This document shows, in pieces, positions 23,219-34,721 of a DNA stretch of 64,000 bases. The notes below the pieces were generated by a model. It made no database searches and had not been told where the DNA came from. It was given only the letters and a program-made list of their open reading frames with translations. The position numbers and the translations under genes are program-made. Source of the DNA: Litsea cubeba (Eukaryota; Streptophyta; Magnoliopsida; Laurales; Lauraceae); assembly GCA_012931725.1 (NCBI GenBank), contig CM022949.1, positions 59,271,707 to 59,335,706 on the forward strand, read 5' to 3'. The number at the start of each line of letters is the position of its first letter. Within the stretch, counting starts at the first letter, position 1.

Positions 23219-25845
23219 CTAGTCAGAGTTGCATCTCATGTCCATCCCGTTTACATGCTGCTCAAAGACTTTGGTGGTCAAAGGCTTAGTAAAGGAATCT
23301 GCCAGATTGTCTGCAGAGGCTATCTTGGTGATTGCAATATCACTTCTCTGCACAATCTCTCTGACCAAGTGATACTTCTTCTGTGCATGCTTTTGGCTCT
23401 TATGGCTCTTGGGTTTCTTGGACTGTGCAACTGCCCCGCTGCTGTCACAGTAAACTGTGAGCGGCTGTCGCGCCAAAAGTACCACTCCAAGTTCCAGAAG
23501 GAATCTTTTGAGCCATACTGCTTCCTCAATTGCTTCACAAGCCGCTACATATTCAGCCTCCGAGGTGGAATCAGCGGTACATTCCTGTTTAAAACTCCTC
23601 CAGCTGATAGCTCCGCCGCCAAGCATAAACACATCCAAAAGTTGATTTCCTGGAATCCTTGTCTGACATGGAGTCAGAGTCTGTGTATCCGACTGGAATC
23701 AACTCATCACTGCCGTAAATCAACATGTAATCTCTAGCCATTCTCAAGTATTTGAGAATGCATTTTACAGCAGTCTAATGGTCAGGACCTGGGTTAGATT
23801 GATATCTGCGGACTAGGCCCATTGCATGATAGATATCCAGTCTAGTACATAGCATAGCATACATGAGGCTACCAACAGCCGAAGCGTATTGTATTGCTCT
23901 CATTTGTTCCTTTTCCATAGGTGTCTTGGGACACTGATCCTTGGAAAGGTTCATTCCATGTTTGAAAGGTGTGATATCCTTCTTGGAATCTTGCATAACA
24001 AACCGTACTAGTACCTTCTCTATGTACGCAGCTTGGGATAAGCCTATCATCCTATTTTTCCGGTCTCGATGGAGTTTGATCCCTAGGATGTAGCTAGTTT
24101 CTCCTAAGTCCTTCATATCAAAAGTCTTAGCCAGCCAAACTTTTACTGTTGACAACAATCCTATATCACTCCCTAGGAGAAGGATGTCGTCGATATAATA
24201 CTAGAAAAACTACCCTGTCTCCTGTAGTTTTCATGTACACACATGACTCATCCGGATTTTGACAAAAACCAAATGACTTGATTGCCTCGTCAAAACGGAT
24301 GTTCCAGCTCCGGGATGCCTGCTTCAGTCCATAAATGGACTTCTACAACTTGCAAACTCTTTGCTCTTGGTTATTAACTATAAAACCGTCTGGCTGCATC
24401 ATATAGATGTCTTCCTCAAGATGGCCGTTGAGAAACACCGTCTTAACATCCATTTGCCAAATCTCGTAATCGAGATGAGCCGCAATGGATAAGAGTATCC
24501 GGATGGACTTGAGCATGGCTACCGGCGAGAAGGTTTCCTCATAATCGATACCTTCTTTCTGAGTATATCCTTTCGCAACAAGCCTGGCCTTAAAGGTCTC
24601 AACTCTTCCATCTGGTCCTCTCTTTCTCTTGTAGACCCACTTGCCCCCAATATGTTTAATATTGACAGGCAAGTCCACAAGTGTCCAGACCTGATTAGAG
24701 TACATGGACTCCATCTCAGTTTTCATAGCATCTTGCCAACGTCCCGAATCTATGTCATTAATTGCTTCATCATAGTTGTAGGGATCCTGTTCCAGTTCTT
24801 CTGGGATTGCCTCGTAAGACTCCCAAAAGCGAGAACCTGTCTGGGGGCCTGACAATTCTCCCACAACGACGAGGCACTAGTGTAATTACTGGGTCAGGTA
24901 TGGGTGAATTCTCTTCAAGTTTGGTCATATTTGGATTTGGAATCGATCGTTCTTGGATTTCTTCCAAGATAACCTTTTCTAGAGATTTCCGGTCAATCAT
25001 ATAATCTTCCTCCAGAAAAACCGCATTGGTGCTGACAAGAACTTTCTGCTCTCTCGGATTATAGAATAACCAACCTTTAGTTCCTTTGGGATATCCTATA
25101 AAAGTGCATACTTCCGACTTCGATTCCAACTTATCCGTCTCAACTTTCAGCACGTGTGCCGGACAACCCCAAATATGTAAATGTTGTAGACTAGGCTTTC
25201 GCCCGGCCCACAACTCCCGGGGAGTCTTAGGTACAGACTTCGATGGTACGAGGTTTAGTATGTACATAGCAGTGTCCAATGCATGTTCCCGAAAGAATAT
25301 AGGTAATCCTGAGAAGCACAACATGGACCTGATCATATCTAAAAGAGTCCGATTCCTTCTTTCTGCTACTCCATTCTGTTGAGGCATACTAGGAGCAGAC
25401 AATTGGGATAGAATCCCGTTTTCTTTTAAGTATCCCATAAAATCAGTAGAGAGATATTCTCCTCCTCGATCTGATCGAAGAGTCTTGATACTTTTACCTA
25501 ACTACTTTTCCGCTTCCGCTCGAAACTCTTTGAACTTTTCAAAAGCCTCGGACTTGCGGTGCATAAGGTATATGTATCCATATCTTGAGTAATCATCGGT
25601 GAAAGTGATGAAGTACTCATATCCTCCTCTGGCTTTTACATTTATGGGTCCACACACATTAGTATGTACTAATTCCAATAAATCTTTGGCCCTATTGCTT
25701 GGATAAAAAGGGTCTTTTGGTCATTTTGCCTTCCAGACAGGACTCGCAGACAGGCATTGGTTCTACCACCAATGAAGGCAAGATACCATCTTTCACTAGC
25801 CTGTCAATCCTGTTTAGGTTTATATGACCTAGCCTCAGGTGCCAA
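23219..25845 (-). pseudogene. Copia C integrase, reverse transcriptase and RNase H, broken
   Basis: From high to low coordinates: pre-integrase HINLNRIDRL and CESCLEGKM (25700-25800); the integrase core with TDDYSRYGY, SDRGGEY and PQQNGVAERRNRT, carrying the D,D,E residues (25300-25620); the integrase tail and linker (24865-25300); RT with WVYKRKRGPDG, YEETFSPVA and QMDVKTVFLNG (24400-24750); YIDD box (24187-24200) in a shifted frame; RT thumb (23775-24158); and RNase H ending at 23219 (STSEAEYVAACEA, CDSSGA, ADSFTKPL). Stops or frame changes occur at about 25500, 24342, 24205, 23770 and 23640. All catalytic motifs are still readable, so decay is by scattered lesions and not by deletion. Confidence 0.92.
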
Positions 25846-26704
25846 AGTTATGTTGGATTAGATGAAGGTGACTTCCTGTTTAATGATGGTCTATTAATTA
25901 TTTCGGTATCATATATCTCATAAATTGTGGGAGTTAACAAATAAAGCCCATTGGTTACCTTGCCAGAACATATAAAAGTACCGTTCCTCTTTATGACAAC
26001 TTCAGTACCAAAAGAAATAGAATAACTTTTATTCACCAAACTAGAAACTGAAATTAAATTCCGTCTTAAAGACGGTACATATAGAATGTTTGACAAAACC
26101 ATTTTATTATCTGAAAAACATAAAGTAACAACTCTCACTGAAACCGCTTCTGCCTTAGCATCAGATCCTAGGTTGACAATGATTTCCCTGTCACTAAGCC
26201 TCCTGGTTTTCCGGAACCCTTGCAACGTATTACAGATGTGATTAGTTGCACCAGAGTCAACACACCAGGATTCTGAAGTACCAGTTGCAAAACTAACTTC
26301 AGAAACAAGTGACTCAATCATACCCGAGGTCTTTTTCTTAGACAGAAAATCTGGACAATTCCTCTTCCAATGTCCTGTCATACCACAATGGAAACACTTT
26401 CCTTTGCCTCCCGCACCCTTAGCCTTTGCCACACCACCAAAAGTGCCATTCTCCGCTTTAGGACCCTTGGGAACTGATTTCTTCTTGCCTTTCCGGCCTT
26501 TGCCTTTCGGGTTGGACCTGGCAAATGACTTTTCTGTCATTAGGGCAGTTGGCATTTTTCTTCATAATCCCCTCAGTTGCTACTAGCTGGCTAGACAGCT
26601 CAGCTAGGGTTAGATTCATTTTGTTCATATTATAATTGATCTTAAAATGGTTGAATGAATCTGGTAGCGACTCAAGGATTATTGCTTGGCTAATCCGTGG
26701 ATTA
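25846..26704 (-). pseudogene. Copia C gag C-terminus (zinc knuckle) and protease
   Basis: The region 26555-26704 carries the gag stretch ILESLPDSFNHFKINYNMN. The basic region leads into a CCHC knuckle CFHCGMTGHWKRNC (26360-26402). The protease active site follows as WCVDSGATNHICN (26229-26268), then the protease body and ILYVPSLRRNLISVSSL. Nothing in the 235-residue frame 25848-26555 is obviously damaged. A frame change near 26555 joins it to the gag part. Confidence 0.9.
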
Positions 26705-27541
26705 GGGTGGAGGAGGAACAACAATAAAGAAGCAAATCTCCATTATTGAAAGCCTTCAAAGTTGTTTATTACACCACTCAATCTCCACCTTCACTTTTTA
26801 ACAAAGATTAAAGAAAAATAAAATTACTCCTGGAGCAAGAGAGAGCCTCCCCTTAAAAACAAAAAAATACAAGAAGAAAAAGAAAGATAAATCTTTCAAA
26901 TTCGTCATCCCCCATATCCCTCCAATTGACAGCCTGTTTTGACCCCCAAAACGTCCGAATTGGGAGATCCTCGTGAGACATGATATTCTTCTCCTTTGAG
27001 TCCTCTTTCCAACGCATCTAATCTTGCCTTAATCGGAGTCTTGAGTCACAAGTTATGATCAAAATAGTAAAGCTTGCGCAGAATGGCTACAATTCCGAAA
27101 ATCTTCTTTCCTTCATGATTTGATCACTTGCTAAAGAATAGCATTCTTATTGATGTCCATGAGATTCCTTCCCTTTCTTTTAAAGTTGATTGCTAATTTT
27201 TAGCAGCCATTAGCAAGCATTAGATATGGTGGGGGCCACCAAATTCGATCTTCAAAAATAAAAATAAAAATAAATTGTGCCAAGTCTTGAACTCATGACC
27301 TCTAACTTGAAATTCCAGCTCCCCTCCAACAAGCCTATATACTCTGTGTATATCTTTTCTCAAATGGGACTTTAGCTTTAAACCTTTCCGAATTAAGCTC
27401 AAATATGCTCAGCGCCTTCTAATTCCTGCATAATAAGAAAAATGCTATAATTAGAACATTTAAGAAAAAAAAAAACAACTAGTAAATTCAAATAAAATGG
27501 TAGTTATTAGTATTATGCCATGCATATCAATTATGTTGATC
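26705..27541. mobile_element. Insertion of ~0.84 kb within copia C gag, unclassified
   Basis: gag reads up to AAIYAES at 27541 from one side and resumes near 26704 with RISQAIILESLPDSF, so the intervening segment is foreign. It is noncoding, with A-rich tracts, gaggaggaacaacaat at the left edge and possible short flanking repeats gatt on both sides. It could be a solo LTR or a nonautonomous DNA element; TG...CA ends are not clear. Confidence 0.55.
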
Positions 27542-27995
27542 TATGATTCTGCATAAATCGCTGCACCCAGTATATCTAACTCATTCAATGAGTCCATCAT
27601 TTTCAGCATGTGGTCCTGTACTGGTGTACCTTCAGCCATCTTGGTGCTTATAAGCACCCTCATAGCTGCCTGCCTAGCAGGCTTGCCCTGTTCCGCAAAC
27701 ATCTCCTTTAAGTTCGATATACTATTGTATGCAGTCTTAAAAGCTTGATGTATGTGTTGTAAAACACTAGACATGGATGCCTGTATATAAGATTTGGCCA
27801 TCTCATCGTCTTTGATTCATTTAGCGTAAAGGTCCTTTTGGTCCTGTGGTGCATCCGGCACTGTCGGGGGGGGGGGGGGGGGGGGGTGGTTAAGGACATT
27901 TTTATATCCTAAAGCAGTCAGGACAATATCCAGGTTTCTTTTCTAGTCAACATAGTTGGATCCCACCAACTTATTCTGGTTGAAGATGGTCGCAA
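27542..27995 (-). pseudogene. Copia C gag N-terminal region, with a G21 run
   Basis: A copia gag reads from about 27990 (NYVD-KRNLDIVLTALGYK) through MAKSYIQASMSSVLQH to NELDILGAAIYAES. Between them a plus-strand G21 at 27866-27886 encodes a run of proline on the coding strand and probably breaks the frame; the following segment is in another frame. A stop replaces the W expected after NYVD. Confidence 0.82.
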
Positions 27996-29749
27996 GTGGA
28001 TTGAAAGTATTTGGATGCATGCTTGAAAAAGCTGTAGCACATAACCATACATTTATTAAAAGAATATTAATGACACTAGGGTTTATTATTCTACCAAATT
28101 TATGTGGGAATCCTCATAACCTACTAAATTTAGAATACATCGGAATTCCAATCCCTTAGGACATGCCTCCTTAGGGAGTGTGAATGTCACTTAGATTGGT
28201 GCGGATCAAAGTTGGTCAAAATTAGGATTAAGACTATCTATGATCCCCATCATTAATTATTATCTAGGTATCTCATACCAAATAATGTATGACTCCCAAT
28301 TAGTTTTGGTTTCTAAAATACATGAGGCAAATCCTTGGGGATACTACATCACTATTTTAGTTAAGTGTGACCCACCAACTAGTATTGCATGACAACCGTT
28401 TTGGGCAGCTCCTCCTTGGGGAGTGGGCCCCCATCACGTGTCACCAATACTATCCAATGGATATCCATATCTAGTAACCAGACAAGTAAAAGCCCTCTGT
28501 GAGGAACGGCCATACTCTTGATGGTGCGAGGCTAATACTTTCCTTACAATGGACCTATGGTAACCATGGGGATTTATCAATTTAAATGCCCCGCTCCCAC
28601 TTAATATTTTATAATTGAGGATTTCCTTTTTAAGGTATTAGGGCCTACATATATATAAATATCAAATCATCTCATGATACGATCAAAGATTGGTTCCAAC
28701 TCAAGTTATATTTAAGGAAAGTTCAGTTTTTAAGATTAGTGTTTCCAATGTGTCCATCTCATGGGTCATCAACACTAATTAGAACACTTTCTAAAAATTA
28801 ATTTGATTTGACCAATTTTAGTAACTTGCTATGTTTGGATCAGATTTGGAAACATTTTAAATCAAGCATTCATCCATAAATAGAACATGCTAAAATAGAA
28901 ACTAGTCCTCTCCTCCACATGGCCCAAGCGGAATAGATTTCTTGGAATTCTAGCCTTTCCAAAACTTTGGAAAATCTCAAACTCTTTGTGCAACTCCAAA
29001 ACACTTTTGGTAATCTTCAAACTCTTTGATTAGGAGTCCAACTTCACTTTCCTTCTTCGTCTCGGACATAACCAGAATTTACAAATTTAGAAAATTACAT
29101 AAATTCCTATGTCTCTACGATGAGACTTACATGGTAATCTAGATATGGAAATAAAAGGGCTATAGGGAAATTCACCATGCCTTGCCCTTTCATGGAAAAC
29201 CAAGAAAACCATGATGCCCTTTACACTTAGCCTTAAAATAAACCAAACAACCATAAAAGAAAGCAAAAGACTTGTGGGCCATATGGGGAGGACATAGATA
29301 ACCTGCAAGTTAGTATCTCATACAACCGTACAACTCACAAAACCAGGTTGCCAAATCATAATGGAAAAACAAGATGCCAAATAGAAAAATTCGGATAAAA
29401 AATCAAAACATATTGCCCGAGTTCGGCTAGCCGACTTGGCTAGTTCGGTTGGCCGAATTGACCAGTTCGGCTAGCCGAATTGGCGAACCCAAAAATTTGG
29501 GTTTTTGCAGATTTGCTTCCTGCTGATCCCGAAGTGTTCATAATGATCCCAAATACCTTCCAAAGGCTTCCTACCATCCTTCCATCATAATTAAACCCTT
29601 TTGTGACATACCAAACATGGATCTACTACAAAAAGTAAGCAAACCCATTATTAATATGATCCTTACATAGCCCTAGGTCTATCCTCTTCACATCTCATGC
29701 AAAGATTAGATCTAGATAACTGATCTAACATGATTAGAGATGATGTATG
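27996..29749 (-). other. Leader region of copia C
   Basis: About 1.75 kb between primer site and gag has no recognised protein. It contains a short cluster of near-palindromes (ttcggctagccga variants) at 29419-29485. The length is long for a copia leader and may hide another insertion. Confidence 0.5.
29419..29485. repeat. Cluster of ttcggctagccgaa palindromes
   Basis: At least three imperfect copies of the self-complementary core ttcgg(c/t)tagccga lie in about 65 bp (gttcggctagccgacttgg, gttcggttggccgaattg, gttcggctagccgaattgg). Confidence 0.75.
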
Positions 29750-29761
29750 GCTTTGATACCA
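29750..29761 (-). other. Primer-binding site of copia C
   Basis: The plus strand gctttgatacca is the complement of tggtatcaaagc, one base from the initiator-Met site tggtatcagagc, and sits two bases inside the 5' LTR. Confidence 0.8.
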
Positions 29762-29763
29762 AT

Positions 29764-31433
29764 TGTTGGAAATAGGTGGGCATCGCGGATAGGTTTCAAA
29801 AACTTTTGACCAACTTGACGCTGTGATCAACTATCCAGAAGGCTATAAGCCCAATCCAGGATCCATGTCCTCAATCTCAGACATCATGATCAGTAAATAA
29901 TTCTATCTAGAAGATAGAAAAACAGCAACATTCAAGCAACAAAAATCTACAACATACAAGGAAGTAGATTATAGCTTTGGAGCTCGGTTGTGCTCTAATG
30001 GAGAAGTTGCTTCTTTCTTTGATGATGAACTTTTTCACAAATCAAATTAGATTCTCCAAGACCTTTTGATCTTCCACACTATGACCCGAATCAAAGTACT
30101 TCTCTCAAGGAGATGGGTGGGATCTCCTAAAGAAAACTATTAGAAACTCTAAACTAGAAGAGGAACTAGAAGAGAGAAGGAGATGTGCAACAACTTGCAC
30201 TAGAGAGGGGGCTTGGGCTTGAATTCCAAGAGGGTTAAGAGTGTGGACGTCCAGCCCTATGTATCTCCTTTTATAGCTCCATGAAGCCTCCTCTTACTAA
30301 TAATTAATAGAAGTCATACTTCCATAAGAATTAGTAACTATCTTCTTTTACTATTACCACCATTAGAAGTCTCACTTCAAATAGAAATAGTAACTTTCTA
30401 ATTCCTTCATTTTTGAGTTCAAGTAGAATTAGTATCTTTCTAATAACCTGGGCTAGCGTAGGGACCACTAGGGATTCCATAGAAAGCTGGCTCCAACTGG
30501 GACACACGACCCCACATCTCATGTGCAATCCGGGCCCACAGTTAATTGCAAATAACTCCTCTATATAAATGCAATTGAATTCCAGTCTTAAGAAAACAAA
30601 TTACATAGAAGACCCTAAACTTCCCTATGACTACATGTAGACCCGTCCATCTATATCCATGGATTAATTGGACCTGTCCTCCAAATTAAATCGACATCTT
30701 ATTATCCTTGAGCCCCAATTAATTATAATGATCATCGGTACCTATCCAATTAACTCTTAATCGGAATAGGTGCGCACTTACCAATGATAAATTCATTAAT
30801 TGGCACAAGGGGATGATTAATATAGCTTTCATCTTGACTATTTAATGTTCCCACAGCTCTACTACCATGTACCCAAACCACCAAGGTGTTGACCTACAAT
30901 TGGCCTCGCTCATTGGTGACTCAAAGGAAATGAATAGATAAAAACTTGAGTTCATTAATGTCTCAGGATTGGGAGCCTATTGCTAGGGAATTATGAGAGC
31001 AAACCTTAAAGTAAAGACGGTATTCATAAGGTGCTTCTCATGGTCCTTTAATTCATCTAATGTACCACACTATGATCCAGAATCTTATATTCTGATGATC
31101 GAGATAAATCACACTATCTCATAGTGATCAAAGTGTTGCAACCTTGTCAGATGAGATGTCCAATCTCATCACTTATTGTGAAGATATTTAAGTATAAGAT
31201 TTGCTATACATATCTCCCGTATATGGATCTCATCCATACATATGTATTACATCTAATATACTTGTCGACTCCGATTCATCTAATGAACCATTATTTCATT
31301 TGTATTGGTTATGTGCTAGTAAGTAATAAAACACCATTCATCTCATGAAAGGAAAGCATGATTAGATTGATAAATAAAGAAATAAATCAATTTATTGCAT
31401 CATCTACTGGATTGAGACCACATAAACTAACTG
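29764..31433 (-). repeat. 5' LTR of copia C, 1670 bp
   Basis: It begins tgttggaaataggtgggc on the plus strand and ends aaactaact. It is the full-length copy, including the 838 bp missing from its partner. The minus-strand TATA candidate is ctataaaagg near 30267-30276. Confidence 0.88.
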
Positions 31434-31438
31434 GAGTC

Positions 31439-31815
31439 AGAGATTCTAAGAGGTGGGCTATTTTGGAAGCCCGGTTCTCCTAATGTGATTGGATGGGTGT
31501 CTGATGAACAAGCAAGCCTGTGGAAATTTCAGTTTTATTTTAATGAGATAAAGCAGTTATCATCCCTTATTTTGGTGGCCTTTTTGTTTTGAGGTTGAGT
31601 TTGTGACAGACTAACATGGCGGATGCTCTAGCTAAACAAGGGATACATAGAGTTGTTGCTTGGATTGCCTTTGTTATCTAGGTGACTTTGGGTTTGGTGT
31701 ATCGCTCGTATACTGTGGTTATTGTTGTTTTCCTTGAGGGATTCATTGTTTTGTGTATGATCCGTTTCTATTAATGAAGTTTTTATCCATTATTACTTAT
31801 TAGAAAAAAAAACCC
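31439..31815 (+). pseudogene. L1-type LINE, second part: RNase H end, 3' UTR and poly(A)
   Basis: The frame VRDSKRWAILEARF continues the RNase H reading from before 22362. Further on, LRQTNMADALAKQGIHR (about 31600-31655) is the conserved final RNase H motif. A 3' UTR follows and the element ends in taataag/attagaaaaaaaaa at 31800-31815, a poly(A) tail. The LINE as a whole is 5'-truncated. Confidence 0.8.
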
Positions 31816-32615
31816 AATTTTTTTTGTGATCCTAGTATATATCTGATCCCATAGCAACAGTAGTATATGGAAATTGTATAGATGAATTTTGAGTATACTT
31901 GTAACACATTTGTATGGACTTCTGTGTCCACTACTCACACCCATGTTTTGTCCAATGTCCAAGTTTCATAGCGTCCTTGAATCTAAGTCTTAAAAATTGA
32001 CCAGTTTCAGTTTATTAGCACTGAAATGATCATTTGCTAGCTCAGGTTTTAATTATTGCTGTTCCCTTTACTAATAAAAAGCAACTGCTATAGATTGTGA
32101 GAAAAAAAATCTACCCGCTTGATCCAATATTCTGAATGACTATTATTTGTTAATGTTCATTTTACGGACTAGTAACTGTTGAATAGATAGGACTCATATG
32201 AATTAGTTTGGTTATTTAAATTACAAATTTTTTCTTCATCGGTACAATAATAGTTGTTTTAAGACCTATCAGTTACCATATCTTTTAGAGAGCTGTAGCG
32301 TTTTTTTTTTTTTTTTTTTGGTTATTTGCAGAGCATTTGTGATGTTGATACTTTTGCATGTTGAATTGGATGGTTTATTATTTCTCTAAACTAAATTTTT
32401 AAGTGGTTGCCCGTTTTATCAAATTTGTTTTTTCTTAGCTTTTTCCCTCATTTTTTATTGGATTTGTTTTTGTGTTGCAGATCTGCAGCATTTGTACCTG
32501 CCAGGTTGGGTGGATCAAATATTATCAAAAGAAGAATGAAGGCAAAGGGCCCTGATATTCCAACGGCATAAGAAGGGCCTCAGTAGTGCTGGTCCTTAGT
32601 CTCTTGTTTGTAAAC
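31816..32615 (+). other. Probable intron/5' flank of the SPOC gene
   Basis: AT-rich sequence with T runs ends in a strong splice-acceptor context (tttttgtgttgcag, ending 32480). After it, 32481-32569 has an open frame that reads SAAFVPARLGGSNIIKRRMK and then stops, out of phase with the main exon. The main frame is open from 32556, with the first ATG at 32616. Either the exon begins at a nearer acceptor (for example ccttag, ending 32599) or this is the 5' part of the transcript. Confidence 0.45.
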
Positions 32616-34018
32616 ATGAAACTCACACCTCCATATGGTGCTTCTGATAAGAATTTTTCGGTTTACTCAACAAGAAAAAGAAAATCAGACTTTCTGGAGA
32701 AACAGTGCTACAATAAACCAAAATCTGATGGCATCTCTGAGCCATTTAGAGGCAGTCAGAGAGACAATTCAGCATATCTTTTGCCAAGAGAGTCAAATTC
32801 ACAGCATAATGCTAGGACATTTTCTGGAAGAAATGTGTGTGGAAGTGCTCTGGGAATGGTGTCAAATCAAAATCTACATTTTATGGACTCTAGTAATGAA
32901 GGGTCACAACTTGATAACTGCCAGCTTTATGATCTGAATAAAAACATTTCAATAAGTTTGCAGACCAATGATGGAAACAACCAAGGAGCTGTAGTTGGGA
33001 ATCTAGATAATACATTAGGGAATGCCCAATTTCTCTCGTTTCTTCATAATGGATCATCACCCTCTCCCTTACCCAAATCACCAGTTCCAGAGATTCCACT
33101 GCTGCCTGTTATGCAACTTCAGGCACAAGACATGGTCATCCGAAATGATCACAATATCCAATCATATTCTCGTGCACATAATGCACCTGTAGAAAAGGAT
33201 CATACTCATTTCAGTTTAAAGAGTCATACTTCTTTCAGTTTAAAGAGTGGGTTGATATTTGAGCAGAGAAATCATTTCCTTTCAGGAAATGCATCACAAA
33301 AACTTTGCAGTTCGCCTTCTGATAGCTTGAAATCATCTCAAGTGTCGCAATACAGTATGTTAAAGAATCAGGAGTCTGGTCATTATGGGAATGAACTTGG
33401 AAGATCCAGTATTCAGGATTTTCGTCAAGTTGGATCTGCTAGTGAATTCAAACAGAATGGTCAAAACTCAAATGATGAAGGGGCTAGAGATGTCTCAAAT
33501 GCTGGAATTGGCAGTTCCCAAACTTCTGCCAGCAGTGCTGGAAAGGAAGCATATGAGTATTCTCCATACCCTACATCTAAAGTAATATCTACTTCTCCTG
33601 ATACATTTTTAGGCTTTAATGTAAATGGTAAAGCTGAAGACCAGTTCTGTTCAGTCACAAGTAAAATGGTGATGCCTGAAAAACCTGCTTCTTGTGAGAA
33701 AATATGTTTGGGTAATAAAAAATTTTGTAGTGAAGATCAGGTTTCCATGAATTCTGTGATAAAAAATACAAAGAAGCCTTGTGAATTAAATATGGAGAAT
33801 GTGGACCAATACTTCGAGAAGAAAATTCCACCAGATGGCACTGATTGTGACACAGAGAAACTTCTTCAGCATGATGATAATCCTTCTTGTTCTCCAAATT
33901 ATGATGGAAAAGGTGCAGTACATAATGAAAAAGTGGCTCCAAAGATTATTAAGCTTTGGGATGGTTTACTTCAGCTAAATGCATCAACAACAGTGTCTGC
34001 AGTTGCTTTCTTTAAAAG
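32616..34018 (+). CDS. SPOC-domain protein, long exon (partial gene)
   Basis: An open frame of about 468 codons runs from the ATG at 32616 to the splice donor at 34019 (aaaag|gtttct). Most of it is low-complexity, serine- and asparagine-rich and probably disordered, with a proline-rich patch PSPLPKSPVPEIPLLPVM near residue 155-175. The last 40 residues enter a SPOC domain (KIIKLWDGLLQLNAST, then VSAVAFFK). In plants SPOC occurs in Spen-type RNA-binding proteins such as FPA and in TFIIS-related nuclear proteins, acting as a protein-interaction module in transcription or RNA 3' processing. No RRM or TFIIS module is seen here, so the subfamily is open. There are no internal stops. The start is uncertain: the frame is open upstream to 32556, and the true N-terminus may lie in upstream exons. 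The exon ends two bases into a codon (AG), completed by the T at 61684. Confidence 0.8.
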
Positions 34019-34452
34019 GTTTCTCAAACTACTTAATATTTTTTTTTTCTTTTCAGTTGAATTGAATAGTTTGGCGTTGATCAGTTTAGTCATTGCAATC
34101 TTAGAAATACCTGATTAAACAATGCTTCTCTGCTGTACTTTGATGTTGCTTCAAGTGGTCTTGTTATGTTATTGAAATACTTAAATCACATTGATGTCTA
34201 GACACCAGATATAGAAGACAATCAAGATTTTTGCAATTCCCTATAAGCATAAAATCTACATACTGAAGTAATACTTGTATATTATTGTCTTTGTTAATAA
34301 TTATTCGGCATAACTAGATGCTGTCATGCTGATTTCCTGCCTCTGAACAATTTTTTTTCATGATAATAGTTTTCAGAAGAGAACAACATTTTTCCTTTAG
34401 TTTGTGCATGTCTGTCATATAGATGTGTTCTCAGAAATATGGTGGCAGAAGT

Positions 34453-34721
34453 GTCATCATCATCAAAAGCCTTGTCACATCTGTGTTGGGGTTAGCTACA
34501 TAAATATTGGTTTTTCATTTTATCTTGAGCTAAAATCCTTGGACAAGTTGGATTTCTTCAGATAATTCCTGAAAACTTCCATCCCCCTTTTCCTTGAGGG
34601 GCCATCAACTTGCATGGAAAAACTTTTTCTCACTAGCACCATTGCTGAGCTGCATTGACATGTCCAAACACTCTCAAATGTGTCTCTATTAGTTTATTAT
34701 CTATTGATGGTACCTCTAAAT
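34453..34721 (-). mobile_element. RTE-type LINE 3' end fragment
   Basis: On the minus strand it reads MQVDGPSRKRG and KKSNLSKD and ends in a gatgatgatga tail at 34453-34463. It is parallel to the end of the longer RTE copy at 37395 (MKVDGPPGGRGRPKG, RKCKLSENLA). It stops at ctctaaat, exactly where the following LTR-like sequence begins. Confidence 0.65.

Larger units (their letters stand above)
22367..31433 (-). mobile_element. Copia C: Ty1/copia element with both LTRs, inserted in the L1
   Basis: The element runs TGTTGG...CTAAC(T) on the plus strand and is flanked by GGAGT at 22362-22366 and 31434-31438. It is transcribed right to left. In order: 5' LTR 29764-31433, primer site 29750-29761, a long leader, gag about 27990-27541, a foreign insertion in gag, rest of gag/protease/integrase/RT/RNase H down to 23219, polypurine tract 23198-23213 and 3' LTR 22367-23197. 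The polyprotein has several stops and frameshifts, so it is inactive. Its insertion point lies within the RNase H coding part of the L1, so it is younger than that L1. Confidence 0.93.
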
